A stretch of 64,000 nt of DNA from Palsa-513 sp036510225 (GTDB taxonomy: Bacteria > Actinomycetota > Thermoleophilia > Solirubrobacterales > Solirubrobacteraceae), in assembly GCA_036510225.1 (NCBI GenBank), contig DATCEH010000125.1, forward strand, positions 1 to 64,000. Direction: 5' to 3'. The notes beneath the pieces were generated by a model. That model did no database searches. It was not told where the DNA came from and was given only the letters and a program-made list of their open reading frames with translations. A program made the translations under genes and the position numbers. This document shows, piece by piece, positions 32,022 through 40,515 of the stretch; positions within the stretch are counted from its first letter, which is position 1, and each line of letters starts with the position of its first letter.

Positions 32022-35000
32022 TCACGCGTCTGCGAGCGCCCGCCTGATCCGCTTGGCCGAGACCTGGCCGCGGACGCCGAGCCCCTGGGCGAAGCTGCTG
32101 ACCCGCAGCTCCTGGATCATCCACGCGACGTCGTCGAGCGCCGGCGCACCCGCCGGCGCGCCCTTGGACCCCTCGACCCGCAGGCGAAGCTCGTGCTCGA
32201 GCTCTCCGATCACCCGCATCCGGTCGGCGTCCTGGGCGCGAGCGTCAGGCAGGCGCTCGAGCCGGCGGAGCGCCGCCTCGAGATAGCGGTGGATGTCGGC
32301 CAGCCGGGCGGCCCCGGTCACGGTGGCAAACCCGGCGTAGACGAGCGAGCCGAGCTGGGTGGCGACGTCCAGCCGGGCGGCCGACAGCGCGGGGTCGGCC
32401 GAGAGGGAGGCGAGCCGCCGGTGAACCGCGGCCCGGGCCTCGAGAATCGCGACCACCCGGCCGAGGACCTCGACAGCCGCATCGACCAGTCCGGCGGCGA
32501 CCCGATCGCGCAGCACCCCGAAGTCCTGCTCGTTCCACGCCGGCCCGCCGGCCGCGTCGACCAGGCTGTCGATCGCCGCGGCGACGACGTCGTCGAGCAC
32601 CGACCGGAGGCTCCCGTGGGGCGCGCCGGCCAGGGTCAGGGTCTGCGGGCCGCTCAAGCTCCGCTCGGCTGCCCGTGCCGGCGAGGGTACGGTCAGGGCG
32701 AGCAGCCGCCGGGTCCCGGCACGCATCGCCGCGACCTGGGCCTCGGGGCTCTCGAGCGCGAGCACGCCGACGGCGTCGCCCTCGTCGATCAGCGCCGGGT
32801 AGGCGCGCACGGCGTCGCCGCCGCCCGGCAGACCGACCACCCGCGGCAGCGTCCCGAACGTCGGGCTTCGCATCCCGTGGCGCTCGAGGCCGGCGGTCGC
32901 CTGCGCCAGGGCGGCTCGCAGACGGGGGCGCAGGCCGTCGCGGAGGCGGTCGAGGTCGGTGTCCTGGGCGAGCGGCTCGCCATGCTCGTCGAGCGCCCGG
33001 AACGTCATCCGCAGGTGGGCCGGCAGCCGGGAGGAGTCCCACGCCTCAGGCGGTACGCGGACGCCGCGCAGGCGCTCGACCTCACCGGCCAGTGACTCCA
33101 GGAGCGGCCCTTGCCGCGGCTCGAGGTTCGCGACGATCTCACCGGCGAGGGCCGGGACCGGCACGAGGGGCCGGCGCAGGTCCTTGGGCAGCGACCGGAT
33201 CAGGGCGGTGACGAGCTCCTCGCGCAGCGCGGGGACCAGCCAGTCGAAGCCGTCGCCCCGCAGGCCGGCCAGCGCGGCCAGGGGGACGTCGACCGTCACG
33301 CCGTCGTTCTCGGCCCCCGGGTCGAAGCGGTAGGACAGCGGCAGGACGAGGTCGCCGGCCCGCCAGTGCTCGGGACGCGCCCGCGGGTCGAGCGCGTCGG
33401 CGTCATCCGGACCGACCAGCAGCTCGCGCGTGAAGTCGAGCCGGTGACGGGCCGGCCCCCGCTGGCGCGACCACCACCGGTTGAAGTGGGCGGCCGAGAC
33501 GACGTCGGCCGGGATCCGGGCGTCGTAGAAGTCGAAGAGGGCCTGGTCCGGGACGAGGATGTCCCGCCGGCGGACCCGGTGCTCGAGCTCCTCCACCGAG
33601 GCGACGAGCTCGGCGTTGTGGGTGAGGAACTCGTGCCGGCCGTCCCAGTCGCCGTCGATCAGGGCCCGCCGGATGAACTGCTCGCGGGCGAGGACCGGGC
33701 CGATCGCGTGGTAGGCGACCTTGCGCCCGGCGACCACCGGCAGCCCGTACAGCGTGGCGCGCTCGGTCGCGACGACCGACCCCCGGCGCTTCTCCCAGTG
33801 GGGATCGTCGTAGGTCCGCTTGAGCAGGTGGCCGGCGAGCGGCTCGACCCAGGCCGGTTGGATCCCGGCAGCCGTGCGCCCCCACAGGCGGTTCGTCTCG
33901 ACCAGCTCGGCCACCATCACCCAGGACGGCGGGCGGCGGGCGAGGACCGAGCCGGGAAAGATCGCGAAGCGGGCGCCGCGGGCGCCGTCGTAGTCGCGGC
34001 GGGCGACGTTGCGCATGCCGATCTGTGAGAGCAGGCCGCACAGCAGGGCGAGGTGCACCTGTTGGGGGTCGGCCGGCACCGTGTTCAGGGTGACGCCGGC
34101 CGTGCGGGCGGCCTGGCGAAGCTGGGTGACGAGGTCCTGCCACTCGCGGATCCGCAGGTAGTGGAGGAACTCGGCCCGGCAGAGCCTGCGGAACTGACTG
34201 CCCGAGAGTGCGCTGCGCTGGTCGCGAAGATGGTTCCAGAGGTTCAGATAGCTTGCGAAGTCGGAGCCCGGATCGGCGCGCAGGGCGTGCTGCGCGTCAG
34301 CCGCGTCCCGGTGCTCGGCCGGCCGCTCGCGCACCTCCTGGATCGAGAGGGCCGCAGCGATCACGATGACCTCATCGGCACACGCCAGCCGATCCGCCTC
34401 GATCACCATCCGTCCGAGCCGCGGGTCGACCGGAAGCCGGGCGAGCCGCCGACCGAGCGGGGTGATCCGCTTGGCGGGGTCCTTGGCGTTCGGCTCGAAG
34501 GCGCCGAGCTCCTCGAGCAGGTTGATCCCGTCGCGGACCTGGCGGGCGTCGGGCGGGTCGATGAAGCCGAAGTCGTCGACCTCGCCGAGGCCGAGCGACG
34601 CCATCTGGAGGAGGACCGACGCGAGGCTCGTGCGGAGGATCTCGGGCTCGGTGAAGTCCGGCCGTCCGGCGAAGTCCTGCTCGGAGTACAGGCGGATGCA
34701 GATCCCGTCAGACGTCCGCCCGCAGCGTCCCTTGCGCTGATCGGCCGACGCCTTGGAGATCGCCTCGATCGGCAGGCGCTGGACCTTCAGGCGACCGCTG
34801 AAGCGGCTGATCCGGGCGGTCCCCGGGTCGACCACCGAGCCGATCCCCGGAACGGTCAGCGAAGTCTCGGCGACGTTCGTCGCGAGCACGACCCGCCGAC
34901 CCCGATGGGGTGCGAAGACCCGGCGCTGCTCGGCGTGCGAGAGCCTGGCGTACAGCGGCAGGACCTCGACCGCATGGCCGAGTCGTCCGGTCAGTGCTTC

Positions 35001-35939
35001 GGACGTGTCGGTGATCTCGCGCTCACCGCTCAGAAATACGAGCACGTCGCCCGGGCCGTCGCGAAGGAGCTCGTCGACGGCATCGCCGATCGCCTCGATC
35101 GGGTCACTCGGCCCGGTCTCCTTCTCGCCCGCCGCGGCGGCCTCGGCCAACGGCCGGTAGCGGACCTCGACGGGATACGTCCGGCCGGAGACCTCGACTA
35201 CCGGGGCACCGCCGAAGTGCCGGCTGAAGCGCCCGGCGTCGATCGTCGCCGAGGCGATGATCAGCTTGAGGTCGGGCCGGCGGGGGAACAGCCGGCCGAG
35301 GTAGCCGAGCAGGAAATCGATGTTCAGGCTCCGCTCGTGGGCCTCGTCGACGATGATCGTGTCGTAGCGCAGGAGCAGCCGGTCGCGCTGGATCTCGGCG
35401 AGCAGGAGGCCGTCGGTGACCACGCGGACGAGGGTCTCGTCGGTCGAACGGTCGCTGAAGCGCACGGCGTAGCCGATCGCCCCGCCGAGCTCGAGGCCGA
35501 GCTCCTGCGCGATCCGCTCGGCCGCCGCCCGAGCCGCGAGCCGGCGCGGCTGGGTGTGGGCGATCGCCCCGCGGACGCCACGGCCGAGCTCGAGGCAGAG
35601 CTTCGGCAGCTGGGTCGTCTTGCCCGAACCCGTCTCCCCCGCGACGATCACGACCTGGTTGTCTGAGATCGCGGCGAGCAGATCGTCGCGGCGGGCGGTG
35701 ACCGGCAGGGCCGGTGGGTAGGTGATGACCGGAACGGCGGCCCTGCGGCGGGCGACGCGGGCCTCCGCGGCCAGCAGTTCGGCGGCGAAGCGCGCGCTGA
35801 CCGGCGGCTCGCCCGCCGAGGGCCGGCTGCCGGGGTGCTCGGCCGGGCCGGGCTCGGATCGACCGCGGGAGTCCCGGTCGAGGGCTCGCCGGAGAGCGTT
35901 CTCGTCGCGGAGGGTCAGCTCCGCGAGGCGGGCCCGCAG
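32022..35939 (-). CDS. hrpA: ATP-dependent RNA helicase HrpA-like (DEAH)
   Basis: 1305 residues from the proposed start, matching the ~1300 of E. coli HrpA. DEAH/RHA core: Walker A GETGSGKTTQLPK, DEAH box IIVDEAHERSLNIDFLLG, motif III SATID, motif VI QRKGRCGRTSDG, then HA2 and OB-type regions and the long HrpA-specific C-terminus. An RNA helicase acting on structured RNA or ribosomal complexes. The frame is open to 36992, but homology starts near LRARLAELTLRDENAL. The only start that fits is a CTG at 35939, five bases after AGGAGG, with no ATG/GTG/TTG before the Walker motif. It would be coupled to the stop of the upstream gene at 35948. Confidence 0.9.
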   Translation of the reverse strand: MRARLAELTLRDENALRRALDRDSRGRSEPGPAEHPGSRPSAGEPPVSARFAAELLAAEARVARRRAAVPVITYPPALPVTARRDDLLAAISDNQVVIVAGETGSGKTTQLPKLCLELGRGVRGAIAHTQPRRLAARAAAERIAQELGLELGGAIGYAVRFSDRSTDETLVRVVTDGLLLAEIQRDRLLLRYDTIIVDEAHERSLNIDFLLGYLGRLFPRRPDLKLIIASATIDAGRFSRHFGGAPVVEVSGRTYPVEVRYRPLAEAAAAGEKETGPSDPIEAIGDAVDELLRDGPGDVLVFLSGEREITDTSEALTGRLGHAVEVLPLYARLSHAEQRRVFAPHRGRRVVLATNVAETSLTVPGIGSVVDPGTARISRFSGRLKVQRLPIEAISKASADQRKGRCGRTSDGICIRLYSEQDFAGRPDFTEPEILRTSLASVLLQMASLGLGEVDDFGFIDPPDARQVRDGINLLEELGAFEPNAKDPAKRITPLGRRLARLPVDPRLGRMVIEADRLACADEVIVIAAALSIQEVRERPAEHRDAADAQHALRADPGSDFASYLNLWNHLRDQRSALSGSQFRRLCRAEFLHYLRIREWQDLVTQLRQAARTAGVTLNTVPADPQQVHLALLCGLLSQIGMRNVARRDYDGARGARFAIFPGSVLARRPPSWVMVAELVETNRLWGRTAAGIQPAWVEPLAGHLLKRTYDDPHWEKRRGSVVATERATLYGLPVVAGRKVAYHAIGPVLAREQFIRRALIDGDWDGRHEFLTHNAELVASVEELEHRVRRRDILVPDQALFDFYDARIPADVVSAAHFNRWWSRQRGPARHRLDFTRELLVGPDDADALDPRARPEHWRAGDLVLPLSYRFDPGAENDGVTVDVPLAALAGLRGDGFDWLVPALREELVTALIRSLPKDLRRPLVPVPALAGEIVANLEPRQGPLLESLAGEVERLRGVRVPPEAWDSSRLPAHLRMTFRALDEHGEPLAQDTDLDRLRDGLRPRLRAALAQATAGLERHGMRSPTFGTLPRVVGLPGGGDAVRAYPALIDEGDAVGVLALESPEAQVAAMRAGTRRLLALTVPSPARAAERSLSGPQTLTLAGAPHGSLRSVLDDVVAAAIDSLVDAAGGPAWNEQDFGVLRDRVAAGLVDAAVEVLGRVVAILEARAAVHRRLASLSADPALSAARLDVATQLGSLVYAGFATVTGAARLADIHRYLEAALRRLERLPDARAQDADRMRVIGELEHELRLRVEGSKGAPAGAPALDDVAWMIQELRVSSFAQGLGVRGQVSAKRIRRALADA

Positions 35940-35947
35940 GAGCCCTC

Positions 35948-36475
35948 CTAGGCTCCGCCGCTCGCCTTGCCGAGCCCGCCGTCGCCCGAGCAGGTCACGG
36001 CCTCGCCGCCCTGCCGCGTCCAGACGCCGTCGGCGCACTCGACCGCCGGGCCGTCGCCCTTGGCGTAGCTCGGCCCGCAGACGTGCGTGTTGCAGAACGT
36101 CGCCGGCGGGCTCGCCGGGTCGGGCGGCTGGATGTCGTTCTCGTCGGCGGCGCCCGTCGTCGGCGTCGTGGCCGGGACCGAGAACGCCGTCGTCGTGGTC
36201 GCCGTCTCGGTCCCCGTGGTCGGCGGCGGCGCGACGATCGGCGGCACCGTGTCGACCGGGCCCGTGCTCACGGTCGTCGGCGCCGTCGTCGGCGGCAGCT
36301 TCAGGGTCTGCGTCGTCGGTGTGAGGTTCTGCGTGCGCACGACCGTCTCGATCTGCGTCTGCGTGGCGGTCGAGTTGCTCGTGCTGCCGACCGCGACGCC
36401 GAAGATCGCGCCGAGCGTGCCTCCGAGAAGGACACCGATCAGGCCGATTGAGAGCTGCGGGCGGGCGGCGTCCAC
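35948..36475 (-). CDS. Membrane-anchored Thr-rich protein with C-terminal Cys domain
   Basis: 175 residues, function unknown. One N-terminal membrane helix (about 8-32, LSIGLIGVLLGGTLGAIFGV) is followed by a Thr/Pro-rich spacer (about 35-115) like those of cell-wall-spanning actinobacterial proteins. A small domain then has four Cys (FCNTHVC ... PAVECADGVW ... AVTCSGDGG), probably two disulfides outside the cell. Its stop overlaps the ribosome site of the hrpA-like gene, so the two are co-transcribed, although no functional link is evident. It is divergent from the next gene across 66 bases. Confidence 0.75.
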   Translation of the reverse strand: MDAARPQLSIGLIGVLLGGTLGAIFGVAVGSTSNSTATQTQIETVVRTQNLTPTTQTLKLPPTTAPTTVSTGPVDTVPPIVAPPPTTGTETATTTTAFSVPATTPTTGAADENDIQPPDPASPPATFCNTHVCGPSYAKGDGPAVECADGVWTRQGGEAVTCSGDGGLGKASGGA

Positions 36476-36541
36476 GCCGAGAGGCTACGGCGCCGGACCG
36501 AGGATTTCCAGCCGGCAGTTGCGCGGGGTAGTCTGGGTGCG

Positions 36542-37849
36542 ATGATCGGACGCGCCGACCCGACCAGAGATCGCGCGTATCCGAACCGTCGTCGCCGGCC
36601 CGGTCGCCTGCGTGCGGTCGGTCTCGCCGGCCTGATCGCCGGGGCTCCGACAGCCGTCGTGGTCGTCGCGCCGACCGCGGCCGGTGCGTCGCAATGGAGC
36701 GCGACGCGGACGGCGACCAGCGCAGGGAACTCGTTCGAGCCGGTCGCGACCGTCGGCGGCGGCAACCGGCTTGCGATCGGCTGGGTCCGCCAGCTCGGCG
36801 GGCAGAACCGCACCGAGATCCGCGAGGGCACGCCGGCCGGGGGACTGCGGAGCGCGGCCCTCGTGCTCGACTCGTCCGCCCACCTCGTCGACAGCCCGGC
36901 CCTGGCGTTCCTCGACCACCGCGGAACGCTGGCCGTCGCGTGGCGGCGCTACCTCGACGGAAACCACCGGATCCGTGGGTCGATCGTCTCACCGAGCCTC
37001 ACGGCGGGGCCGACTGCCGGCCTCAGCGGCGGCGGAGAGAGCGCCTACTCGCCGACCTTCATCCACAGCCCGGCGTCGTTCGAGACGGTCGCGCTCGGCT
37101 GGAGCCGGCGGACGATCAGTCAGCTCGCCAACGTCACGACCGCCGGCTTCGCCAGCCCGGCGATCCTTCCGGGCGCGCCGATCTTCGGCCGGGTCGCGGC
37201 GTACGACGGGGCGGGAACGCAGGTCGCCGTGTCGACCAACGGCGCGGAGATCCTCGACTCCGAACGGCCGGCCGGAGCCGCGGCCTTCGCGCCGGCGAAG
37301 CCGATCGCCGCGGCGCCGAACGCCGAGCAGCTCACGAGCGCGAGCACGCCAAGCGGCTCGGTCGTCGCCGTCTGGTCGCAGGACGGCACCCTGATGGCGT
37401 CGGTGCGCCCCGCGGGCGGGGTCTTCCCGGCACCCGTCGCGATCGCACCGGCCGGCGAGGATCCCCGGGACATCACGGTCACGGCGAACTCGGCGAACGA
37501 GATCCTCGTCGCCTACCTCCCGTCGGTCGGCGGAGCCCCGACCGGGGCACTCCGCATCCTGCGCCTCGGGCCTGGGGGAGCGCCGGTCGGCGCTCCGATC
37601 ACGCTCGCGTCGGCGTCGGTCCGGTCGGCGCCGACGCTCGCGACCGACACCAGCGCCGCGTTCGTCGGCTGGTCCTCAGGCGGCGTCGTCCACGTCGTGC
37701 GGATCTCCCCGGGCGGGATCGTCGGAACCGTCCGGTCGCTGGCCGGCCGGATCGTCGGCGGGGCGCCGACCCTCGCGGGAATGCCGTCGTTCGGGGCGGT
37801 CGCGACGTGGGCCTCGAACGGGCGGATCGTCTACAGCGTCTACCGCTGA
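36542..37849 (+). CDS. Exported repeat protein, beta-propeller-like
   Basis: 435 residues, not assigned to a named family. A basic N-terminus and hydrophobic stretch (LRAVGLAGLIAGAPTAVVVVA, in parts, about residues 22-45) ending in AGA look like a signal peptide. The rest is built of repeated blades with alternating small residues and motifs such as LAIGWVRQ, LAVAWRRY, VALGWSRR, VVAVWSQD and AFVGWSSG: a G/A-W core repeated about every 50-60 residues, typical of beta-propellers. Probably a secreted or surface protein. Copy 3 of the dispersed repeat follows the stop. Confidence 0.75.
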   Translation: MIGRADPTRDRAYPNRRRRPGRLRAVGLAGLIAGAPTAVVVVAPTAAGASQWSATRTATSAGNSFEPVATVGGGNRLAIGWVRQLGGQNRTEIREGTPAGGLRSAALVLDSSAHLVDSPALAFLDHRGTLAVAWRRYLDGNHRIRGSIVSPSLTAGPTAGLSGGGESAYSPTFIHSPASFETVALGWSRRTISQLANVTTAGFASPAILPGAPIFGRVAAYDGAGTQVAVSTNGAEILDSERPAGAAAFAPAKPIAAAPNAEQLTSASTPSGSVVAVWSQDGTLMASVRPAGGVFPAPVAIAPAGEDPRDITVTANSANEILVAYLPSVGGAPTGALRILRLGPGGAPVGAPITLASASVRSAPTLATDTSAAFVGWSSGGVVHVVRISPGGIVGTVRSLAGRIVGGAPTLAGMPSFGAVATWASNGRIVYSVYR

Positions 37850-37879
37850 GCCTCCCGGGGGGCAGCTGTGCGGATCGGG

Positions 37880-38200
37880 CGCGGGGGCCGGGGCGCGGGG
37901 GTGTGGGATGTGATCGACCGGGCCGACCGGGCTCCTCCCGGGCGGCGGAGGTGGATGCGAGACCTTCGTCGCGAAAGTAGCTGACTGAGTCACTCAACTA
38001 CTTTCCTTGGAGAGTCCACACCTCCACGACCCGGACCTCCGCCGAGGGCTCGCCCGCCTCTGACCTCCCGCGAGCCCGGCCCGAATGATCCTCGACGGCA
38101 CGCTCGCCAAGCCCCCCCCCGCCGCGTGAGCACCCCGCCGCCGCGAAACATCACCCCGAACGGGGCCCTGACCCGAAGACCAGCGAAATCGCCGGCGTCC
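37880..38200 (-). repeat. Dispersed repeat, copy 3 (minus orientation)
   Basis: Read on the minus strand it matches copy 4 from GGTCAGGGCCCCGTTCGGGG (near 38170) onward and copy 1 from GTCGAGGATCATTCGGG, through GACTCTCC, the hairpin (37973-37980 GAAAGTAG with 37998-38005 CTACTTTC in plus coordinates), CATCCACCTCCGCCGCCC and GATCACATCCCACACCCC. It lies between the convergent ends of the beta-propeller gene and pyrE and joins directly onto the pyrE tandem repeats. The simple-sequence tail is short. Confidence 0.82.
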
Positions 38201-38233
38201 AAGACGCCCGGGTCGCCTCCGCTGGCGCGCCCG

Positions 38234-38349
38234 GTCGGGACGGACGTCGTCGATCGTCGTCAGCCAGCGCACCCGGTCGGGACGGACGTCGTCGATCGTC
38301 GTCAGCTAGCGCACCCGGTCGGGATAGACGTCGTCGATCGTCGTCAGCG
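38234..38349 (-). repeat. 42-bp tandem duplication of the pyrE 3' end
   Basis: Full copies at 38234-38275 and 38276-38317 and a partial one at 38318-38349 inside pyrE. Each encodes, in the pyrE frame, LTTIDDVxPDRxR followed by TAG in the first unit, TGG in the second and CAG in the third. Confidence 0.92.
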
Positions 38350-38884
38350 CGACGTACGGCGCACCGGCCGCCGCCGCGATCGCCTCGCCGCCGCCGGCGA
38401 GGCGGTCGAGCACGCTGATCACGCCGCAGATCTCGTGGCCCGCGTCGCGGAGCGCCTCGATCGCAACGAGCGTCGAGCCGCCGGTCGTGACGACGTCCTC
38501 GACGACCAGGCAGCGATCCCCGGGACCGAGCGGCGGGCCTTCGATCCGCCGCTGGAGTCCGTGGGACTTGGACTCCTTGCGAATGAAGAACGCATTGCAG
38601 GTGGCGCCGGCCGCGAGCCCGGCACAGGCGACCGGATCCGCGCCCATCGTCAGGCCGCCGAGGGCGGTGGCCTCCCACTTCGACGCGTAGGCTGCGACGA
38701 GCTCGCCGAGCGCGGCAAAGCCGGCCGGCCGGAGGATCGCCCGCTTGGCGTCGACGTAGTAGGACGCGGTCCGGCCGCTCGTGAGGACGACCTCGCCGAT
38801 CACCAGGGCGTGCTCGCGCAGCTCGCTGACGAGCCGGTCGCGGGCCGTCCCTGCGGGCTCGGATGTGGGGCTGGTCTCGAGCAT
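38306..38884 (-). CDS. pyrE: Orotate phosphoribosyltransferase
   Basis: 192 residues from the ATG at 38884; the frame is open much further but that is antisense to the next gene. PRPP-binding motif CLVVEDVVTTGGST (about residues 124-137) and the OPRT loop FFIRKESKSHG. It makes OMP from orotate and PRPP in pyrimidine synthesis; a cytosolic dimer. The last 14 codons belong to the tandem repeat unit, and only a TAG (TGG in the next unit) ends the protein. The frame beyond stays open to 37994 through the dispersed repeat. Confidence 0.95.
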   Translation of the reverse strand: MLETSPTSEPAGTARDRLVSELREHALVIGEVVLTSGRTASYYVDAKRAILRPAGFAALGELVAAYASKWEATALGGLTMGADPVACAGLAAGATCNAFFIRKESKSHGLQRRIEGPPLGPGDRCLVVEDVVTTGGSTLVAIEALRDAGHEICGVISVLDRLAGGGEAIAAAAGAPYVALTTIDDVYPDRVR

Positions 38885-38929
38885 CCGGCGGAGATCGTAT
38901 TGCCCGAGGCCTAAAGGCCGGGTGCGGCG

Positions 38930-39343
38930 ATGCCGACAAGAGAACAGATGCTCTCGAGACTCCTGAGGACACTCGCGATCCTGGCCAGCCTCGTGCTGCT
39001 GGCCAGCTTTGCGTTGTTCGCGATCGATCAGGCCGGCGGCGCGTCCGACCAGGCGCAGGCCGAGGTCGGCGCGAGCGGCGCACAGGTGCTCGGACCGCCG
39101 ATCAAGGGCCCGGCCGCCCAGACCGGCGTTCGGGGGACGATCGACTCGGCGGCACGCGACCTCGTCAGCCCGTTCCACGCGTGGGCGCCCGGCGGCGCCG
39201 ATTCGTGGGGCTCGCGGATCTTCGACCTCGGCGTCGGCCTCCTGATCTACGCCGTCGGCCTCGGAGCCCTGGCTCGGACGGCCGGCCTGGCCCGCCGGCC
39301 GCACGTCACCCGGCGCGGCGACCAGCCGCTCCCCCGCTTCTAG
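38930..39343 (+). CDS. Small two-helix membrane protein of unknown function
   Basis: 137 residues. A hydrophobic helix at about 12-32 (LAILASLVLLASFALFAID) and another at about 98-116 (IFDLGVGLLIYAVGLGALA) flank a polar, probably extracytoplasmic stretch. No catalytic motif. It is divergent from pyrE (45 bases between starts). Composition and codon use are as expected for a real gene; function unknown. Confidence 0.7.
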   Translation: MPTREQMLSRLLRTLAILASLVLLASFALFAIDQAGGASDQAQAEVGASGAQVLGPPIKGPAAQTGVRGTIDSAARDLVSPFHAWAPGGADSWGSRIFDLGVGLLIYAVGLGALARTAGLARRPHVTRRGDQPLPRF

Positions 39344-39426
39344 CACCCGCTCCCCCGCGTCCAGCGCCAGCGCCGCGCTTCCAGCAGCCGATCTCCGGCT
39401 TCCACCGGCCGGGCCCGCCCCCTCGG

Positions 39427-40506
39427 CTAGGGTCCGGCGTCGTTGCTGACCTTGTGGCTGCCGCCGCCGTCGCGGTAGTAGACGTCGACGGCATAGCCGT
39501 ACTGCGCCCACGCGAAGACGGCCGCCGCGTCGGGCACGGGGATGCGCAGGCAGCCGTGCGACGCGGCGTAGGTCGGCACCTCCGCGTACCCGTGGATCGC
39601 ATACCCACGGATGAAGTAGTTCGCGTCGACCATGCCCTTCTCGTTGATCCCGGGAGTCTTCAGGTAGACGTGGAACGTCCCGATCACGGTCGGCGTCGAC
39701 GGCTTGCCCGAGCTCATCTCATACAGCCGGCGGACCTTCCCGTCGGCCAGCACCTCGGCCAGCACCTGGTGGGTCAGGTCTCCCTCGAAGTGAGTGCCCT
39801 GGCCGGGGAAGCGGACCTTGAACGTCCCGGCCCCCGTCGCGAGCAGCTCGAAGACCTTCCGGTTGGCCTCGGCGGAGCGGACCTGGTCGGTCATCTTGCG
39901 GAAGGCGACGACCGCCCGCTGGGTCGCGTCGTCGAAGACCCGGGAGCTCGGCACCGCATAGTGAAGCCCGGCGAGCTCCTCCTGGAGCAGCTGGACCGCG
40001 GCGCCCCGCTGGCCGGGGACGAGCGACGCGGCGACGACCGGCAGGCTGCGCGGCGTCGCGTCCTCCCCGGCCTGGAGACCCGTCGCCGGGTGGGACACGT
40101 GGACGGTGACTGACGCCCTCCGCCCGCCGACGCCGATCAGCCCGACGAAGTGCCCGATCCCGTTGCCGGCGCTGGTCACCGGGAGGTTCCGCGTGGCGAG
40201 CTTGAGATCACCTCGGTACGTGCGCACGAAGACGGTCTGTCCACCGACGAACGGGGTGACCGTGCCGACGACGCGGAGCTGCCCGCCGGTGATCACCGCG
40301 CCGACCGGGACCCGGGCCTTGTTCTCCAACCTGTAATGAATCGTGATCGGCGAGAGCACCCCGGACGGGGTCGTCGTGCCGGTGCTCGTCAGGCCGGTCG
40401 ACCCCGTCGCCCCGCTGGCGGGGTCCTGCGCCGCGGCCGGGCCGGCGCAGATCAAGCCGGCGAGCGCCGTCAGCAGCAGCGAAACCAGGCGGGCGTTGGG
40501 TCTCAT
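39427..40506 (-). CDS. L,D-transpeptidase (YkuD) with peptidoglycan-binding region
   Basis: 359 residues. A signal peptide (SLLLTALAGLICAGPAAA, about 8-26) is followed by a Thr/Gly linker, an Ig-like beta domain (about 50-140), a PG_binding_1-type helical segment (VPGQRGAAVQLLQEEL ... VVAFRKM, about 150-195), and the YkuD catalytic domain with IHGYAE and the active-site SHGCLRI (about 315-325). It makes 3-3 cross-links in peptidoglycan or anchors proteins to it, outside the membrane. The catalytic His, Gly, Cys and Arg are all present. It is followed after 10 bases by the CPBP protease on the complementary side of the intergenic gap, on the same strand. Confidence 0.93.
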   Translation of the reverse strand: MRPNARLVSLLLTALAGLICAGPAAAQDPASGATGSTGLTSTGTTTPSGVLSPITIHYRLENKARVPVGAVITGGQLRVVGTVTPFVGGQTVFVRTYRGDLKLATRNLPVTSAGNGIGHFVGLIGVGGRRASVTVHVSHPATGLQAGEDATPRSLPVVAASLVPGQRGAAVQLLQEELAGLHYAVPSSRVFDDATQRAVVAFRKMTDQVRSAEANRKVFELLATGAGTFKVRFPGQGTHFEGDLTHQVLAEVLADGKVRRLYEMSSGKPSTPTVIGTFHVYLKTPGINEKGMVDANYFIRGYAIHGYAEVPTYAASHGCLRIPVPDAAAVFAWAQYGYAVDVYYRDGGGSHKVSNDAGP

Positions 40507-40515
40507 CGGCCGAGC

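Noticed and set aside
31645..32124. Minus-strand ORF with the peptide KWLPESVSYF, also seen at 51507-51854
   Set aside because: The shared peptide comes from the dispersed repeat hairpin region; frames in copies 1 and 3 are disrupted, so no protein is selected.
37994..38272. Small minus-strand ORF covering the repeat and the pyrE duplications
   Set aside because: It is the read-through frame of pyrE into repeats, with no start signal of its own; the peptide similarity to copy 4 frames (ending SNESS/SKESS) follows from DNA similarity.
38234..38349. CRISPR-like array
   Set aside because: Directly adjacent 42-bp units with no spacers; they derive from the pyrE coding end.
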